Origin: Pseudorhodobacter aquimaris
GTDB lineage: Bacteria > Pseudomonadota > Alphaproteobacteria > Rhodobacterales > Rhodobacteraceae
Direction of reading: 5' to 3'
Assembly: GCF_001202025.1 (NCBI RefSeq)
Contig: NZ_LGHS01000041.1
Coordinates: 1 to 64,000, forward strand
DNA: 64,000 nucleotides
A program made the position numbers and the translations under genes. The notes under the pieces are model-generated. The model worked only from the letters and a program-made list of their open reading frames with translations, made no database searches and was not told the DNA's origin. This document shows positions 25,639 through 34,952 of the stretch, piece by piece. Each line of letters starts with the position of its first letter. The first letter of the stretch is position 1.

Positions 25639-26725
25639 GCGCCCAGAATTCGGGGTCTTTCAGCACTGCGGCAAAACGCTCGGCGGCAGAGCCGGAGCCG
25701 AAGCCCTCATGCCGCGGATGGGAATTTCCCCATTCATCGGCCAGAAAAGCGGCAATCGTATCGGCATCCCCTGCATCGGCAAAACGAATGGAGGGCGCAT
25801 CAGAGCGGTTATGTTGACGCGTGCCGATATCGAGCGAGGGAATGCCCAGAAAGGGGGCCTCACGTACACCGGCACTTGAATTGCCGATCATACAGGCTGC
25901 ATTCTTCATCAACTCTGAAAAATGCGCGAAACGCATTGAGGGCAAAAGGCGGAAACGCTCTTTGGGCAGGGCATTGATGACATCAAAGATCTCTTCGGAG
26001 CCGGGATCGTTATTCGGTGCGATCAGCACGAAATTCCGGCCCGAGGCCTCAAGCGCCGCGTAAAGATCACGCGCCTGTACGCCCATGGTGGCCTGTTCGG
26101 AGGTGACGGGGTGGAACACACAAATCCCGAAGTCCTTGAATCCGATGCCATAGCGCGCGCGCACCTCATCGATTGTCACGCCAGAGGGGCGCGAGTGGAA
26201 ATCAAGCTCGGGTGAGCCGATGACATGCACCGCTGATTGCGGCTCGCCCAGTGCCATCACGCGGCGGGCGGCGGCCTCGGATGAGACGAAATGCGCCGAG
26301 GCGAGCTTGGTGTTACAATGGCGGAAAATCTCGTCGATGGTGCCGGACACCTCGCCGCCCTCGACATGGCCGGAACGGATGTAATTGGTCGCCGCGACCA
26401 AGGTACAGGCCAGCGCCTCAACGCGGTCACCGTGCGTGATGATCAGATCGGGGCGCATTTCGGTGACGAAATCGGAAAACCCCATTACGGTTTTGGCCAG
26501 CACCATATCTTGGGGATCATTCGGGCGCTGGTTGAGAAACTCATAGGCCATGATGCCGTCGAGGCGCTGCACCTCAAGCTTGGTCAGCCCGTAGCGTGCC
26601 ATCATATGCATGCCGGTCACGAAAAATGAGACCTCGAACCCCGCCGCTTTCGCGGCAGAGGCGAGCGGTTCCAGCTTGCCAAAATCGGCACGGGTTCCGG
26701 TCACGAAAAGCAATTTGCGCGTCAT
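25604..26725 (-). CDS. neuC: UDP-GlcNAc 2-epimerase, hydrolysing type
   Basis: This 373-residue epimerase of the NeuC family releases N-acetylmannosamine (or a related sugar) from a UDP-sugar, the first step to nonulosonic acids. Family motifs are visible: the opening VTGTRADFGKLEPL, HGDRVEALA, GHVEGGEVSGTIDE and the C-terminal GNSSAGVREAPFLGIPSLDIG. The length is normal. It lies directly downstream of neuB on the same strand, 44 bases apart, and overlaps the second glycosyltransferase. This confirms a shared pathway. Confidence 0.9.
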   Translation of the reverse strand: MTRKLLFVTGTRADFGKLEPLASAAKAAGFEVSFFVTGMHMMARYGLTKLEVQRLDGIMAYEFLNQRPNDPQDMVLAKTVMGFSDFVTEMRPDLIITHGDRVEALACTLVAATNYIRSGHVEGGEVSGTIDEIFRHCNTKLASAHFVSSEAAARRVMALGEPQSAVHVIGSPELDFHSRPSGVTIDEVRARYGIGFKDFGICVFHPVTSEQATMGVQARDLYAALEASGRNFVLIAPNNDPGSEEIFDVINALPKERFRLLPSMRFAHFSELMKNAACMIGNSSAGVREAPFLGIPSLDIGTRQHNRSDAPSIRFADAGDADTIAAFLADEWGNSHPRHEGFGSGSAAERFAAVLKDPEFWARGLQKEFQDLG

Positions 26726-26769
26726 GCGCGGCCCTCTTTACTGTTGTGTGCATATACCCATTTACAGGG

Positions 26770-27798
26770 TTACGCCAGATCATCCCATTTCAACTGGGTG
26801 TTGCGTGTAACCGCACGTGTCAGCCGACGGCCCACCACCTTGTCGAAATCATAGCCCGCGATCTCTCCGCTGCCGGGGCGACGTGCCCAGATGTCGGATT
26901 CGGTGATCACATGGCCTGCGGCCAGATCACGGTCGGCCACCACGCTTGCGCGGGCAAAGCGGTAGACGGGCTCTTCGGCCTCGGTGCGCCGTTTGGGGTT
27001 GTTCGCGGCAATCCAGATTTCACGCGAACGGTCGATCAGGTGGCGCAGCTCTGCCGGGTCCATCGAGTTGATGATATCCGGCCCGATGCGGTAGCGGCTG
27101 TCGGTATAATGCCGCTCCACAATGCTTGCGCCCAAGGCGACACTTGCCAGTGCCATCTCCGGCCCGATGGAGTGGTCGGAAAACCCGACAACAGCCTTGG
27201 GAAAGGCTGCCTTTAGGTCAGTAACCCCTTTCAGCGACACAATTTCCGGCGGGCTGGGGTAGAGGTTGGTGCATTCCAAAAGCGCGTAATCCACCCCCGC
27301 CGCATCCAGAATCTCGACCGATGCGCGGATGGACTCGATACTCTGCATCCCCGTCGACATGATCACCGGCTTGCCCTTGCGCGCGATGTGGCGGATCAAC
27401 GGCAGGTTGTCCGCCTCGCCTGATCCGATCTTATAGGCTGGCACATCGAGGCTTTCCAGAAAATCCGCCGCCGCCCGGCTGAACGGGGTGGACAGGTAAA
27501 TCATCCCCAAACTTTCGGTATAATCCTTCAGGCTGCGCTCATCCTCCAGCGAGAGCGCACAACCCGCCATCACATCCCAGATGGAGACATCGGCATTGGG
27601 CGGAAAGATCGATTTCGCCTCCTCCGTCATCTCGTCTTCGAGGATATGGGTCTGATGCTTGACGCATTCACAGCCCGAAAGCGCCGCAAGCCGCACCATT
27701 TCGCGTGCCACCTCAAGGCTGCCGCCATGGTTGATGCCGATTTCGGCGATCACCAAGGGCGGATGGGCGGGGCCGATCTCACGGTTACCGATTTTCAT
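26770..27798 (-). CDS. neuB: N-acetylneuraminate (nonulosonic acid) synthase
   Basis: This 342-residue synthase condenses a 6-carbon amino sugar with phosphoenolpyruvate to a 9-carbon acid. It has the N-terminal TIM barrel (VIAEIGINHGGS, HQTHILEDEM, YLSTPFS, KIGSGEADNLPLI, GFSDHS) and a C-terminal antifreeze-like SAF domain (from about residue 285, SVVADRDLAAGHVI). It could make sialic, legionaminic or a related acid; sequence alone does not decide. Upstream, 24 bases separate it from the gamma-carbonic-anhydrase-fold gene, so neuB belongs to a long minus-strand transcript starting at yicC. Confidence 0.88.
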   Translation of the reverse strand: MKIGNREIGPAHPPLVIAEIGINHGGSLEVAREMVRLAALSGCECVKHQTHILEDEMTEEAKSIFPPNADVSIWDVMAGCALSLEDERSLKDYTESLGMIYLSTPFSRAAADFLESLDVPAYKIGSGEADNLPLIRHIARKGKPVIMSTGMQSIESIRASVEILDAAGVDYALLECTNLYPSPPEIVSLKGVTDLKAAFPKAVVGFSDHSIGPEMALASVALGASIVERHYTDSRYRIGPDIINSMDPAELRHLIDRSREIWIAANNPKRRTEAEEPVYRFARASVVADRDLAAGHVITESDIWARRPGSGEIAGYDFDKVVGRRLTRAVTRNTQLKWDDLA

Positions 27799-27822
27799 CT
27801 GTCACATTCCCTTTTAGCGCGG

Positions 27823-28341
27823 TTATACCCGCCGCAATCCATCCCGAAAACGCCGCATGTTGGCGCGGTAATTGGCCGCCGATTCCAGCAGCTTTTTCTG
27901 CGCCTCAGCATCCAGCACCCGGATCACCTTGCCCGGTGCACCCATCACAAGGCTGCCATCGGGGATCTCTTTGCCTTCGGTGATCAAGGCCCCCGCCCCG
28001 ATCAAACAGCCCTTGCCGATGCGTGCACCGTTCAACACGGTTGCCCCCATCCCGATCAAGGAGCCCTCACCGATGGTGCAACCGTGCAGCATCGCCTTAT
28101 GGCCGATGGTGCAATTGGCGCCAATCGTCAGCGGATAGCCCATATCGGTGTGGAGCACAGAATTTTCTTGCACATTGCTGCCCGCGCCGATCAGAATTTC
28201 TTCATTGTCGCCGCGCAGGGTGGCACCGAACCAGATGCTCGCCCCCTCTTCCAGCACGATCTTGCCAATCAGATTGGCATCACCCGCCACCCAAGTGTCG
28301 GCGTGGATTTTCGGGGCGTATCCGTCGAGGGCGTAAATCAT
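27823..28341 (-). CDS. Gamma-carbonic-anhydrase-fold (YrdA/PaaY-type) protein
   Basis: This 172-residue left-handed beta-helix protein has many hexapeptide repeats (such as [20 protein letters not shown] and [13 protein letters not shown]). Three metal-binding histidines are in LHTDMG and IGHKAMLHG. Relatives are gamma-class carbonic anhydrase homologs; whether this one has that activity is unknown. The ATG overlaps the gmk stop (ATGA). It is a housekeeping-type neighbour and probably not part of the nonulosonic pathway. Confidence 0.85.
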   Translation of the reverse strand: MIYALDGYAPKIHADTWVAGDANLIGKIVLEEGASIWFGATLRGDNEEILIGAGSNVQENSVLHTDMGYPLTIGANCTIGHKAMLHGCTIGEGSLIGMGATVLNGARIGKGCLIGAGALITEGKEIPDGSLVMGAPGKVIRVLDAEAQKKLLESAANYRANMRRFRDGLRRV

Positions 28342-29006
28342 CTGGCGTCAAACTCCTGATTGAGACTGCGGACAAAGTTGGAAAGTTGCGGCTGGCGGTC
28401 ACGGCGCAGGCGCTCGCCCTCCAGAATGGTGCGAAGCTGGGTAAAGGTCTGGTCCAACTCCTGGTTCACCAGAACATAGTCGTATTCCGCCCAATGGCTG
28501 ATCTCGCTCTGGCTTTTCTCCATACGGCCGGTAATAACCTCATCGCTGTCCTGCGCACGACCACGCAGGCGGCTTTCAAGCTCGGCAATCGACGGCGGCA
28601 GCACAAAGATCGATACCACATCGCGGCCCAACGAAGAGTTGCGAATCTGCTGGCCGCCCTGCCAGTCGATATCAAACAACGTATCGCGCCCCTCTTGCAT
28701 CGCCGCCTCAACCGGCGCCTTGGGCGAGCCATAGAAGTTGCCGAACACCTCAGCATGTTCCAACATCTCGCCCGCCGCGATCATCGCCTCGAAATCGGCA
28801 CGGTCGCGGAAATAATATTCGCGCCCGTCCTCTTCGCCCGGACGCGGGGCGCGGGTCGTGGCCGAAACGGAAAAGCGGATCGTCGGATCCCATTGCATCA
28901 ACATCCGCGCAAGGGTGGATTTTCCCGCCCCCGAGGGCGACGAGAGAATAAGCAAAAGCCCGCGGCGGTTGGCACTGTCTGGCCCCGAAGTATATGGCAT
29001 CATCAT
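28338..29006 (-). CDS. gmk: Guanylate kinase
   Basis: Guanylate kinase phosphorylates GMP to GDP. The 222-residue protein has the P-loop [15 protein letters not shown], the GMP-binding stretch [21 protein letters not shown], and the catalytic-domain end [11 protein letters not shown]. Length is normal. The ATG overlaps the yicC stop. In many proteobacteria yicC is next to gmk, as here. Confidence 0.93.
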   Translation of the reverse strand: MMMPYTSGPDSANRRGLLLILSSPSGAGKSTLARMLMQWDPTIRFSVSATTRAPRPGEEDGREYYFRDRADFEAMIAAGEMLEHAEVFGNFYGSPKAPVEAAMQEGRDTLFDIDWQGGQQIRNSSLGRDVVSIFVLPPSIAELESRLRGRAQDSDEVITGRMEKSQSEISHWAEYDYVLVNQELDQTFTQLRTILEGERLRRDRQPQLSNFVRSLNQEFDAR

Positions 29007-29896
29007 TCCACGTTTTGAACCTGTTCACGCATCTGGTCTATCACGGTTTTCAGGTCAAGCCCAACCCGCGTCAGTGCCAGGGATTGCGCCTTGGAACACA
29101 GGGTATTTGCCTCTCGCATGAATTCCTGCATCAGGAAATCAAGTTTGCGACCGACGGGAACATCCGCCGCGATCAGGGCGCGGGCCGCATCCGTATGCGC
29201 GTGCAAACGGTCGAGTTCCTCACGGATATCGGATTTGACGGCCAGCAGGGCCAATTCCTGCGCAAGTCGCCCCTCTTCAATAGTATCGGTGGTTTGCAAC
29301 AGTTTTTGAACACTATCCCTCAGGGTTTCGGCGGCGGTCTGGCTGCGTTTTTCGGCCTCGGTCTTGGCGATGGTGATATAGGCTTTTATCTGTGCAAGTT
29401 GGGTCTGGATAACAGTGTGTAGGGCTGCACCCTCTTGTGCGCGCATGGTTTTCAGATCCTCCAGCGCGGCTTGGAAATCCTGCATGAGGGCGGCGGCCAG
29501 CGGTGCGCTGTCTTCTTCGGTCTGGCTTTGCTCCATCACACCGCGCATCACCAGCACATCTGCCTGACTTGCCTGAGCGAGGGTTACGCCATTGGTCATA
29601 GCGGCCTCCTCGATCTGGCCCAGCATGGAAAGGACCCGATGCAAAGCCTGCGTGTTCAGCCGCAGTGCATTTTCACCCGCATCCTCGCGCGTGACTTTCA
29701 AGGTGACCGAAATGCTGCCGCGGGCCAGCTGTTGAGAGAGAAGCTTGCGTATTTGCCCCTCGAGCCCGTTAATCCATTCTGGCACCCGCAACCGTAGATC
29801 CAGCCCCTTGGAATTCACCGAGCGGAGATCGATCTGCCATGAATAAGCCGCAAATCGGCCTTGCTTGGTGGCATAGCCGGTCATGGATTTGGTCAT
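29003..29896 (-). CDS. yicC: YicC-family endoribonuclease
   Basis: This 297-residue protein of the YicC/YloC family, recently linked to RNA cleavage, opens with [12 protein letters not shown] and carries [15 protein letters not shown] and the conserved C-terminal DUF1732 ([24 protein letters not shown]). ATG at 29896 is chosen because GGAAAG lies about ten bases upstream; the longer open frame has no such site. It heads the minus-strand run yicC-gmk-gamma-CA-neuB-neuC. The divergent PAS gene starts at 30138, so 29897-30137 holds promoters for both; it is visibly A+T-rich. Confidence 0.9.
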   Translation of the reverse strand: MTKSMTGYATKQGRFAAYSWQIDLRSVNSKGLDLRLRVPEWINGLEGQIRKLLSQQLARGSISVTLKVTREDAGENALRLNTQALHRVLSMLGQIEEAAMTNGVTLAQASQADVLVMRGVMEQSQTEEDSAPLAAALMQDFQAALEDLKTMRAQEGAALHTVIQTQLAQIKAYITIAKTEAEKRSQTAAETLRDSVQKLLQTTDTIEEGRLAQELALLAVKSDIREELDRLHAHTDAARALIAADVPVGRKLDFLMQEFMREANTLCSKAQSLALTRVGLDLKTVIDQMREQVQNVE

Positions 29897-30137
29897 ATAT
29901 ACAGATCTTTCCAACTAGATGTTGTGTTGCGCGCGGCGGATAAGCCCGTTATTTACCATTTATATTGTTTATTTGCCAAATGCAGTAGGCTTCGTGTAAT
30001 TTAAGGTTTTAGTAAGGCTTCTTGCCGTATTCTTAACATAGTTTCCCAGACGATGCGGGAATGGACACAGTTAGGAATGCAAGAGGGACACAACAATTTA
30101 AGGGGCCACGCCAAAGCGGTGCGGACAGGGTACGGAT

Positions 30138-30818
30138 ATGACAACATTTATCGAAACGGACCAAGACGATGCCCTGTCCCGCAAGTCCCGACTTGACCCA
30201 TTGCCACAGCTTGCGGCTTATTGGGAAGCCTTGCGCGACGGGGACAGCATTCCCCAGCGTACGCAGATCAGCCCCCGCGGAATCGAAGGGGCTCTTTCCT
30301 CTACCTTTTTGATTGAACGGGTGGCCCCCAGCGTCGCGCGTTTTCGAATCGCCGGTCTGGATTTCGCCGAATTCATGGGGATGGAGGTGCGTGGCCTACC
30401 GTTCTCTGCGATCTTTGGGCCTGCTGCGCGGCAGGATGTCGCCGACCGTCTTGCAAGCGTATTTGAGGATCCGGCACGGCTGACGATGGACCTTGCGGCC
30501 GAACGTGGCATCGGACGGCCCGCGTTATCTGCACGGATGCTGGTGCTGCCGTTGCTTGATACACGGGGCCGTATTGCAATGGCGCTTGGCTGTATGGCGA
30601 TTGAGGGCAAGACAGGCCGAAGCCCGCGCCGGTTCGAGATTACAGCATCCAGCGTCAAAAGGATTTATCAGCCCGCCCCCGAGGCCCTTCCAGAAAGGCC
30701 CACGGGTTTTCAACCATTGGTGCTTGAGTCCAGCAAACCACGCGCCTTTGCCGAGGCGGCAATCCCGTTCAGGGGGCCGCGCAAGAAATCTGCGCCCTAT
30801 CTGCGGCTTGTGGAGTAA
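30138..30818 (+). CDS. PAS-domain protein of the PAS_5 type
   Basis: This 226-residue protein's middle (about residues 20-150) matches the short PAS_5-type domain common in alphaproteobacteria (LPQLAAYWEALRDG ... RIAGLDFAEFMGMEVRGLPFSAIF ... LVLPLLDTRGRIAMALG). There is no kinase, output or DNA-binding domain and no membrane segment, so it probably acts through a partner protein. The C-terminal 70 residues are Pro/Arg-rich and look disordered. Only a weak ribosome-binding sequence (ACAGGGTACGG) precedes the ATG. A strong terminator follows. Function unknown. Confidence 0.75.
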   Translation: MTTFIETDQDDALSRKSRLDPLPQLAAYWEALRDGDSIPQRTQISPRGIEGALSSTFLIERVAPSVARFRIAGLDFAEFMGMEVRGLPFSAIFGPAARQDVADRLASVFEDPARLTMDLAAERGIGRPALSARMLVLPLLDTRGRIAMALGCMAIEGKTGRSPRRFEITASSVKRIYQPAPEALPERPTGFQPLVLESSKPRAFAEAAIPFRGPRKKSAPYLRLVE

Positions 30819-30866
30819 GCTCTGTCGATATCAATCTTGGATTATCAATGCCGTCGTTGATTTAAC

Positions 30867-30897
30867 AAAAAGCCGCCAGAATTCTGACGGCTTTTTT
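30867..30897. terminator. Strong hairpin terminator between convergent genes
   Basis: AAAAAGCCG, then CAGAATTCTG, then CGGCTTTTTTT forms a long stem with T-runs on both strands. It lies between the PAS gene and the convergent DAHP synthase gene and can serve both. Confidence 0.88.
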
Positions 30898-30956
30898 TCA
30901 AATCAATTTCGGTGCCAAAATATCAAAGGGCCCTGCAAAACAAAGCCCCTGATACC

Positions 30957-32327
30957 CTACATCGCAATGCGACGGTCGATATTGCGGATGTTCGACAACT
31001 CTTCGGCGACCAAAAAGGCCAATTCCAGCGACTGGCTGGCATTCAGGCGCGGATCGCACGCGGTGTGATACCGATCCGAGAGGTTCTCATCCGTGACATC
31101 CCGCAGACCACCGGTGCATTCGGTAACATCTTTGCCGGTCATTTCAAAATGTACGCCACCGGGGATGGTGCCCTCGGACTGATGGATCGCAAAGAATTCC
31201 CGCACCTCACGCAAGACGGAGTCGAAGGGCCGGGTCTTATAGCCCGAAGCCGCCTTGATCGTATTGCCGTGCATCGGATCACAAGACCACAAGACCTTGG
31301 CCCCCTCTTCCTGCACTGTCTTGATCAGGCGTGGCAGGTTATCCCCGACCTTGCCCGCGCCAAAGCGCGCAATCAGGGTCAGGCGGCCCGCCTCGTTTTC
31401 TGGGTTCAGCTTGGCCATCAGAACCTTCAGATCATCGGCGGTGGTTGTCGGCCCGCATTTCAACCCGACCGGGTTTGAGACGCCGCGCGCAAATTCCACA
31501 TGGGCGCCGTCGGGCTGACGGGTGCGATCCCCGATCCAGATCATATGCCCTGACCCTGCAATCGGCTGGCCCGAGATGCTGTCAACGCGCGACAGCGCCT
31601 CTTCATATTCCAGCAACAAGGCTTCATGGCTGGTGTAGAAATCGACCTTGGAAAGTTGATGCGCGGTGGAGCTGTCGACACCTGCGGCCACCATGAAATC
31701 AAGCGCATCCGAAATGCGGTTCGACAATTCGCGGTAACGCTCTGCCTTGTCATGTTCGGCAAAACCAAGGGTCCAGGAATGGACGCGGTGAATATCGGCA
31801 AAACCACCCGTGGAAAAGGCGCGCAGCAGGTTCAGGCTGGCGGCGGCCTGCGTATAGGCCTGCAACATCCGGTTGGGATCGGGGATCCGGCTTTCTTGTG
31901 TGGCCTCGAACCCGTTAATGATGTCACCGCGGTAGCTGGCGAATTCCTCACCGTTGATAACTTCGGTCGGGGCGGAACGCGGCTTGGCGAATTGCCCTGC
32001 CATCCGGCCCACTTTGACCACAGGCACTTTGGCGCCGTAGGTCAGCACCACGGCCATCTGCAACATAACGCGGAATGTGTCACGGATGTTATCGGCAGAA
32101 AACTCTGCAAAGCTCTCGGCGCAATCGCCGCCCTGCAACAAAAATGCCTTGCCCTCAGAGGCGGCGCCCAGCTTTTCTTTCAGGCGGCGCACCTCACCGG
32201 CGAAAACCAGGGGCGGATATTTCGCAAGCTGGGCCTCAACAGCGTTCAAGGCATCTGCATCCAGATAATCGGGCATCTGCACCCGTGGTTTGCTGCGCCA
32301 ATCTGATTTTTTCCAAGCCTGCGTCAT
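30957..32327 (-). CDS. aroG: Class II 3-deoxy-D-arabino-heptulosonate 7-phosphate synthase
   Basis: This first enzyme of the shikimate pathway, of the plant-like class II, has 456 residues. Motifs are [45 protein letters not shown] and [10 protein letters not shown], with [15 protein letters not shown] near the end. The start ATG at 32327 follows GGAGAAGACCG; the longer frame upstream has no ribosome-binding site. Related shikimate genes aroB and aroK lie at 13882-15540 in the same window, but apart. It faces away from the GlxA regulator gene; 32328-32489 is a divergent promoter region. Confidence 0.93.
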   Translation of the reverse strand: MTQAWKKSDWRSKPRVQMPDYLDADALNAVEAQLAKYPPLVFAGEVRRLKEKLGAASEGKAFLLQGGDCAESFAEFSADNIRDTFRVMLQMAVVLTYGAKVPVVKVGRMAGQFAKPRSAPTEVINGEEFASYRGDIINGFEATQESRIPDPNRMLQAYTQAAASLNLLRAFSTGGFADIHRVHSWTLGFAEHDKAERYRELSNRISDALDFMVAAGVDSSTAHQLSKVDFYTSHEALLLEYEEALSRVDSISGQPIAGSGHMIWIGDRTRQPDGAHVEFARGVSNPVGLKCGPTTTADDLKVLMAKLNPENEAGRLTLIARFGAGKVGDNLPRLIKTVQEEGAKVLWSCDPMHGNTIKAASGYKTRPFDSVLREVREFFAIHQSEGTIPGGVHFEMTGKDVTECTGGLRDVTDENLSDRYHTACDPRLNASQSLELAFLVAEELSNIRNIDRRIAM

Positions 32328-32461
32328 CGGTCTTCTCCGAAAGTTAGCGGTATCTGTCTGGGTATACGGAATAAGCAACCGATTGCAAAGCCTGAAAGGC
32401 CCTGCCCCCCTTGCCGAACCTGCGTTTTGCTGTTTCCTTGGTTTGGGCCCCTCATTTCATA

Positions 32462-32488
32462 GGTGAAGCCCCCTCATCAAAGGTGAAG
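32462..32488 (+). repeat. Short direct repeat including the ribosome-binding site of the GlxA regulator gene
   Basis: GGTGAAG occurs at 32462-32468 and again at 32482-32488, each preceded by CTCAT-like sequence. The second copy contains the ribosome-binding sequence just before the ATG at 32490. Confidence 0.45.
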
Positions 32489-32489
32489 A

Positions 32490-33503
32490 ATGTCTGTTAT
32501 TCTGAAAAAAGCTACTTCTATTGCCAAGGATAGCGCACCAAAACGTTTTGTTTTTTTGCTTTTGGACCAGTTTACGATGCTGTCCTTTGCCAGCGCGATA
32601 GAGCCGCTGCGCATTGCCAACCGCGTGATGGGGCGCGATGCCTATAGCTGGGTGCTGGCGGGCGAAGGTGACGGGTTTGTTAAATGTTCTGGCGGGGCGA
32701 GTTTTGCACTGGATATCGGTTTGGAAGAGATCGACCGCGAAGATTCCGTTCTGGTTTGTGGCGGTATCGATGTGCAAAAGGCAACGACCAAGGGGGTTCT
32801 GAACTGGCTACGACGCGAGGCCCGGCGCGGAGTGGCGATCGGCGGGCTTTGTACAGGGGCCTATGCCTTGGCCAAAGCGGGGTTGCTGGACGGACGCCGG
32901 GCCACGATCCATTGGGAAAACCAGGACGGCTTTATGGAGGAATTCGAGCAGGTCAGCCTGACACGTTCGATCTTTGTGATCGATGGCAACCGGATGAGCA
33001 CGGCCGGCGGCACCGCCTCTCTGGATATGATGCTGCGGATTATCTCGGTCGATCATGGAAATGAGGTCGCAAATACCGTGGCCGACCAGCTGATTTATTC
33101 CTCTATCCGGACCGATCAGGATACCCAGCGGCTGTCCATTCCCACGCGGATCGGCGTGCGCCACCCAAAGCTGTCTCAGGTCATTCAGATCATGGAAGGC
33201 GCGATCGAGGAACCGATCAGCCCCGCCGATCTGGCCGAGGATGTGGGCATGTCCACGCGCCAGCTTGAACGTCTGTTCCGGCGCTATTTGAACCGCAGCC
33301 CGAAGCGCTATTATATGGAGCTGCGCCTGTCCAAGGCACGCAATCTGTTGATGCAGACCGATATGTCGGTGATCAATGTGGCGCTTGCCTGCGGTTTTGC
33401 CTCGCCTTCGCATTTCTCCAAATGCTACCGCGCGCATTATTCCACCACCCCCTACCGTGAGCGTGGCACCCAAGGCGGGGTCTCCCGGCCAGCAACGCTT
33501 TGA
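32490..33503 (+). CDS. GlxA-family AraC-type transcriptional regulator
   Basis: This 337-residue regulator has an N-terminal DJ-1/PfpI-like amidotransferase-fold domain (about 20-190, VFLLLDQFTMLSFASAIEPLRIA and GLCTGAYALAKAGLL) and a C-terminal AraC helix-turn-helix pair (about 225-325, LAEDVGMSTRQLERLFRRYLNRSPKRYYMELRL and ALACGFASPSHFSKCYR). The layout matches GlxA/GbdR/ArgR-type regulators, often tied to glycine betaine, carnitine or arginine use. The target here is not shown, but the branched-chain amino-acid ABC operon begins 157 bases downstream in the same direction and is a natural candidate. Confidence 0.85.
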   Translation: MSVILKKATSIAKDSAPKRFVFLLLDQFTMLSFASAIEPLRIANRVMGRDAYSWVLAGEGDGFVKCSGGASFALDIGLEEIDREDSVLVCGGIDVQKATTKGVLNWLRREARRGVAIGGLCTGAYALAKAGLLDGRRATIHWENQDGFMEEFEQVSLTRSIFVIDGNRMSTAGGTASLDMMLRIISVDHGNEVANTVADQLIYSSIRTDQDTQRLSIPTRIGVRHPKLSQVIQIMEGAIEEPISPADLAEDVGMSTRQLERLFRRYLNRSPKRYYMELRLSKARNLLMQTDMSVINVALACGFASPSHFSKCYRAHYSTTPYRERGTQGGVSRPATL

Positions 33504-33633
33504 AGCTTCCCTAAGGTCATGGCGCGGCGGCTTCATTTATGCTGTCTAAATAGCTTGGCGAGCGCCACACACCCCTGATTTGGCATGTTTTGGAGCCTTT
33601 TCTTTTGAAAGGACTGCGTCTAGGCTTCCAGTA

Positions 33634-33645
33634 GGAACAAGTTCC
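33634..33645 (+). promoter_or_regulatory. Small palindrome upstream of the liv operon
   Basis: GGAAC, AA, GTTCC (33634-33645) is a short palindrome 15 bases before livJ. It may be a regulator contact site, but it is short and could arise by chance. Confidence 0.3.
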
Positions 33646-33660
33646 ATTAGGGAGTAAAAA

Positions 33661-34845
33661 ATGAAAAAATTGATGTTGGCCTCTGCCGCGACGGCGTTGA
33701 TGGCAGGCGGCGCATTTGCCGAGGATGTAAAGGTCGGGATTATCTTTGGTTATACCGGCCCGCTGGAATCGATCACGCCAAGCATGGCGGCCTCGGCCGA
33801 GCTGGCAATCAAGGAGGTCAACTCCTCGGGCAATTTCATGGGCGGCAGCAATGTGGATTCTGTCCGCGCTGACAGCACCTGTATCGACGCCACCGCCGCC
33901 ACCGCCGCGGCAGAGCGTTTGATCACCGTGGAAGGCGTAAGCGCGATTGTGGGCGCGGATTGCTCCGGGGTGACTGGCTCTATTTTGCAAAACGTGGCGC
34001 GGCCCAATGGTGTTGGTATGATCTCGCCTTCGGCGACCTCTCCGGGGCTTTCGGATGCCGAGGATGACGGGCTGTTCTTCCGCACATCGCCCTCTGATGC
34101 CCGTCAGGGTGAAGTGACCGCCCAGATCCTGATCGACCGCGGCGCGAAATCCATTGCGATCTCCTACACCAACAACGATTATGGCAAAGGCCTTTCCGAC
34201 AGTATCGCCGCCGCCTTTGAGGCAAAAGGCGGATCGGTGACGGCCAATACCGCGCATGAAGACGGCAAGGCCGACTATTCCGCCGAAGTGGCCACATTGG
34301 CCGCGGCCGGTGGCGATGTGCTGGTCGTCGCGGGTTATGTGGACCAAGGCGGCAAAGGCATCATTCAGGCCTCTTTGGATACCGGCGCTTTTGACACATT
34401 CTATCTGCCCGACGGCATGTATGGCGACAGCCTGATCGAGGCCATCGGCAGCGGGCTGGACGGCACCTACGGCACAATTCCGGGCACTGATTCCGAGGGG
34501 GCGGCAAAATTTGCAGAGCTGGCAACAGCGGCAGGTTTCGATCCGACATCCTCTTTCACCGGTGAAAGCTATGATGCGGCGGCTCTGATCTTGCTGGCGA
34601 TGCAGGCGGCGCAATCAACCGATTCCAAAGACTGGACCGCCAAGGTGATGGATATCGCCAACGCACCGGGCGAGAAAATCGAACCCGGCCAGCTGGGCCG
34701 CGCGCTGGAGCTGATCGCGGCGGGCACCGATATCGATTATGTCGGCGCAACCGCGGTCGAGTTTATCGGCAACGGCGAATCCGCTGGCAGCTTTCGTGAG
34801 TTTACTGTCACTGACGGAGCATTCGTGACTGATGGCTATCGCTAA
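33661..34845 (+). CDS. livJ: Branched-chain amino-acid-type ABC substrate-binding protein
   Basis: This 394-residue periplasmic binding protein has an N-terminal signal peptide (MKKLMLASAATALMAGGAFA). It has the LivJ/LivK-type fold, with GIIFGYTGPLESI near the start and SATSPGLS and YTNNDYGKGLSDSI in the hinge region. It collects a branched-chain amino acid or a related amide or urea-type ligand; specificity is not clear from sequence. AGGGAG before ATG is a good ribosome-binding site. A hairpin terminator separates it from livG, so livJ is probably produced in excess over the membrane parts. Confidence 0.88.
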   Translation: MKKLMLASAATALMAGGAFAEDVKVGIIFGYTGPLESITPSMAASAELAIKEVNSSGNFMGGSNVDSVRADSTCIDATAATAAAERLITVEGVSAIVGADCSGVTGSILQNVARPNGVGMISPSATSPGLSDAEDDGLFFRTSPSDARQGEVTAQILIDRGAKSIAISYTNNDYGKGLSDSIAAAFEAKGGSVTANTAHEDGKADYSAEVATLAAAGGDVLVVAGYVDQGGKGIIQASLDTGAFDTFYLPDGMYGDSLIEAIGSGLDGTYGTIPGTDSEGAAKFAELATAAGFDPTSSFTGESYDAAALILLAMQAAQSTDSKDWTAKVMDIANAPGEKIEPGQLGRALELIAAGTDIDYVGATAVEFIGNGESAGSFREFTVTDGAFVTDGYR

Positions 34846-34866
34846 TCTCCGACAACCTTAGGTTAT

Positions 34867-34905
34867 AGCGTCCCGAAAGGTTTTGTCTTTTCGGGGCGCT
34901 TTTTA
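34867..34905 (+). terminator. Terminator or attenuator after livJ
   Basis: AGCGTCCCGAAA pairs with TTTCGGGGCGCT, followed by TTTTAA. It is probably a partial terminator that reduces expression of livGFHM relative to livJ. Confidence 0.8.
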
Positions 34906-34952
34906 ATTTGTAACAGCATGCCAAAATGCTGGCGGGGGAGATTTGAGTCAAA

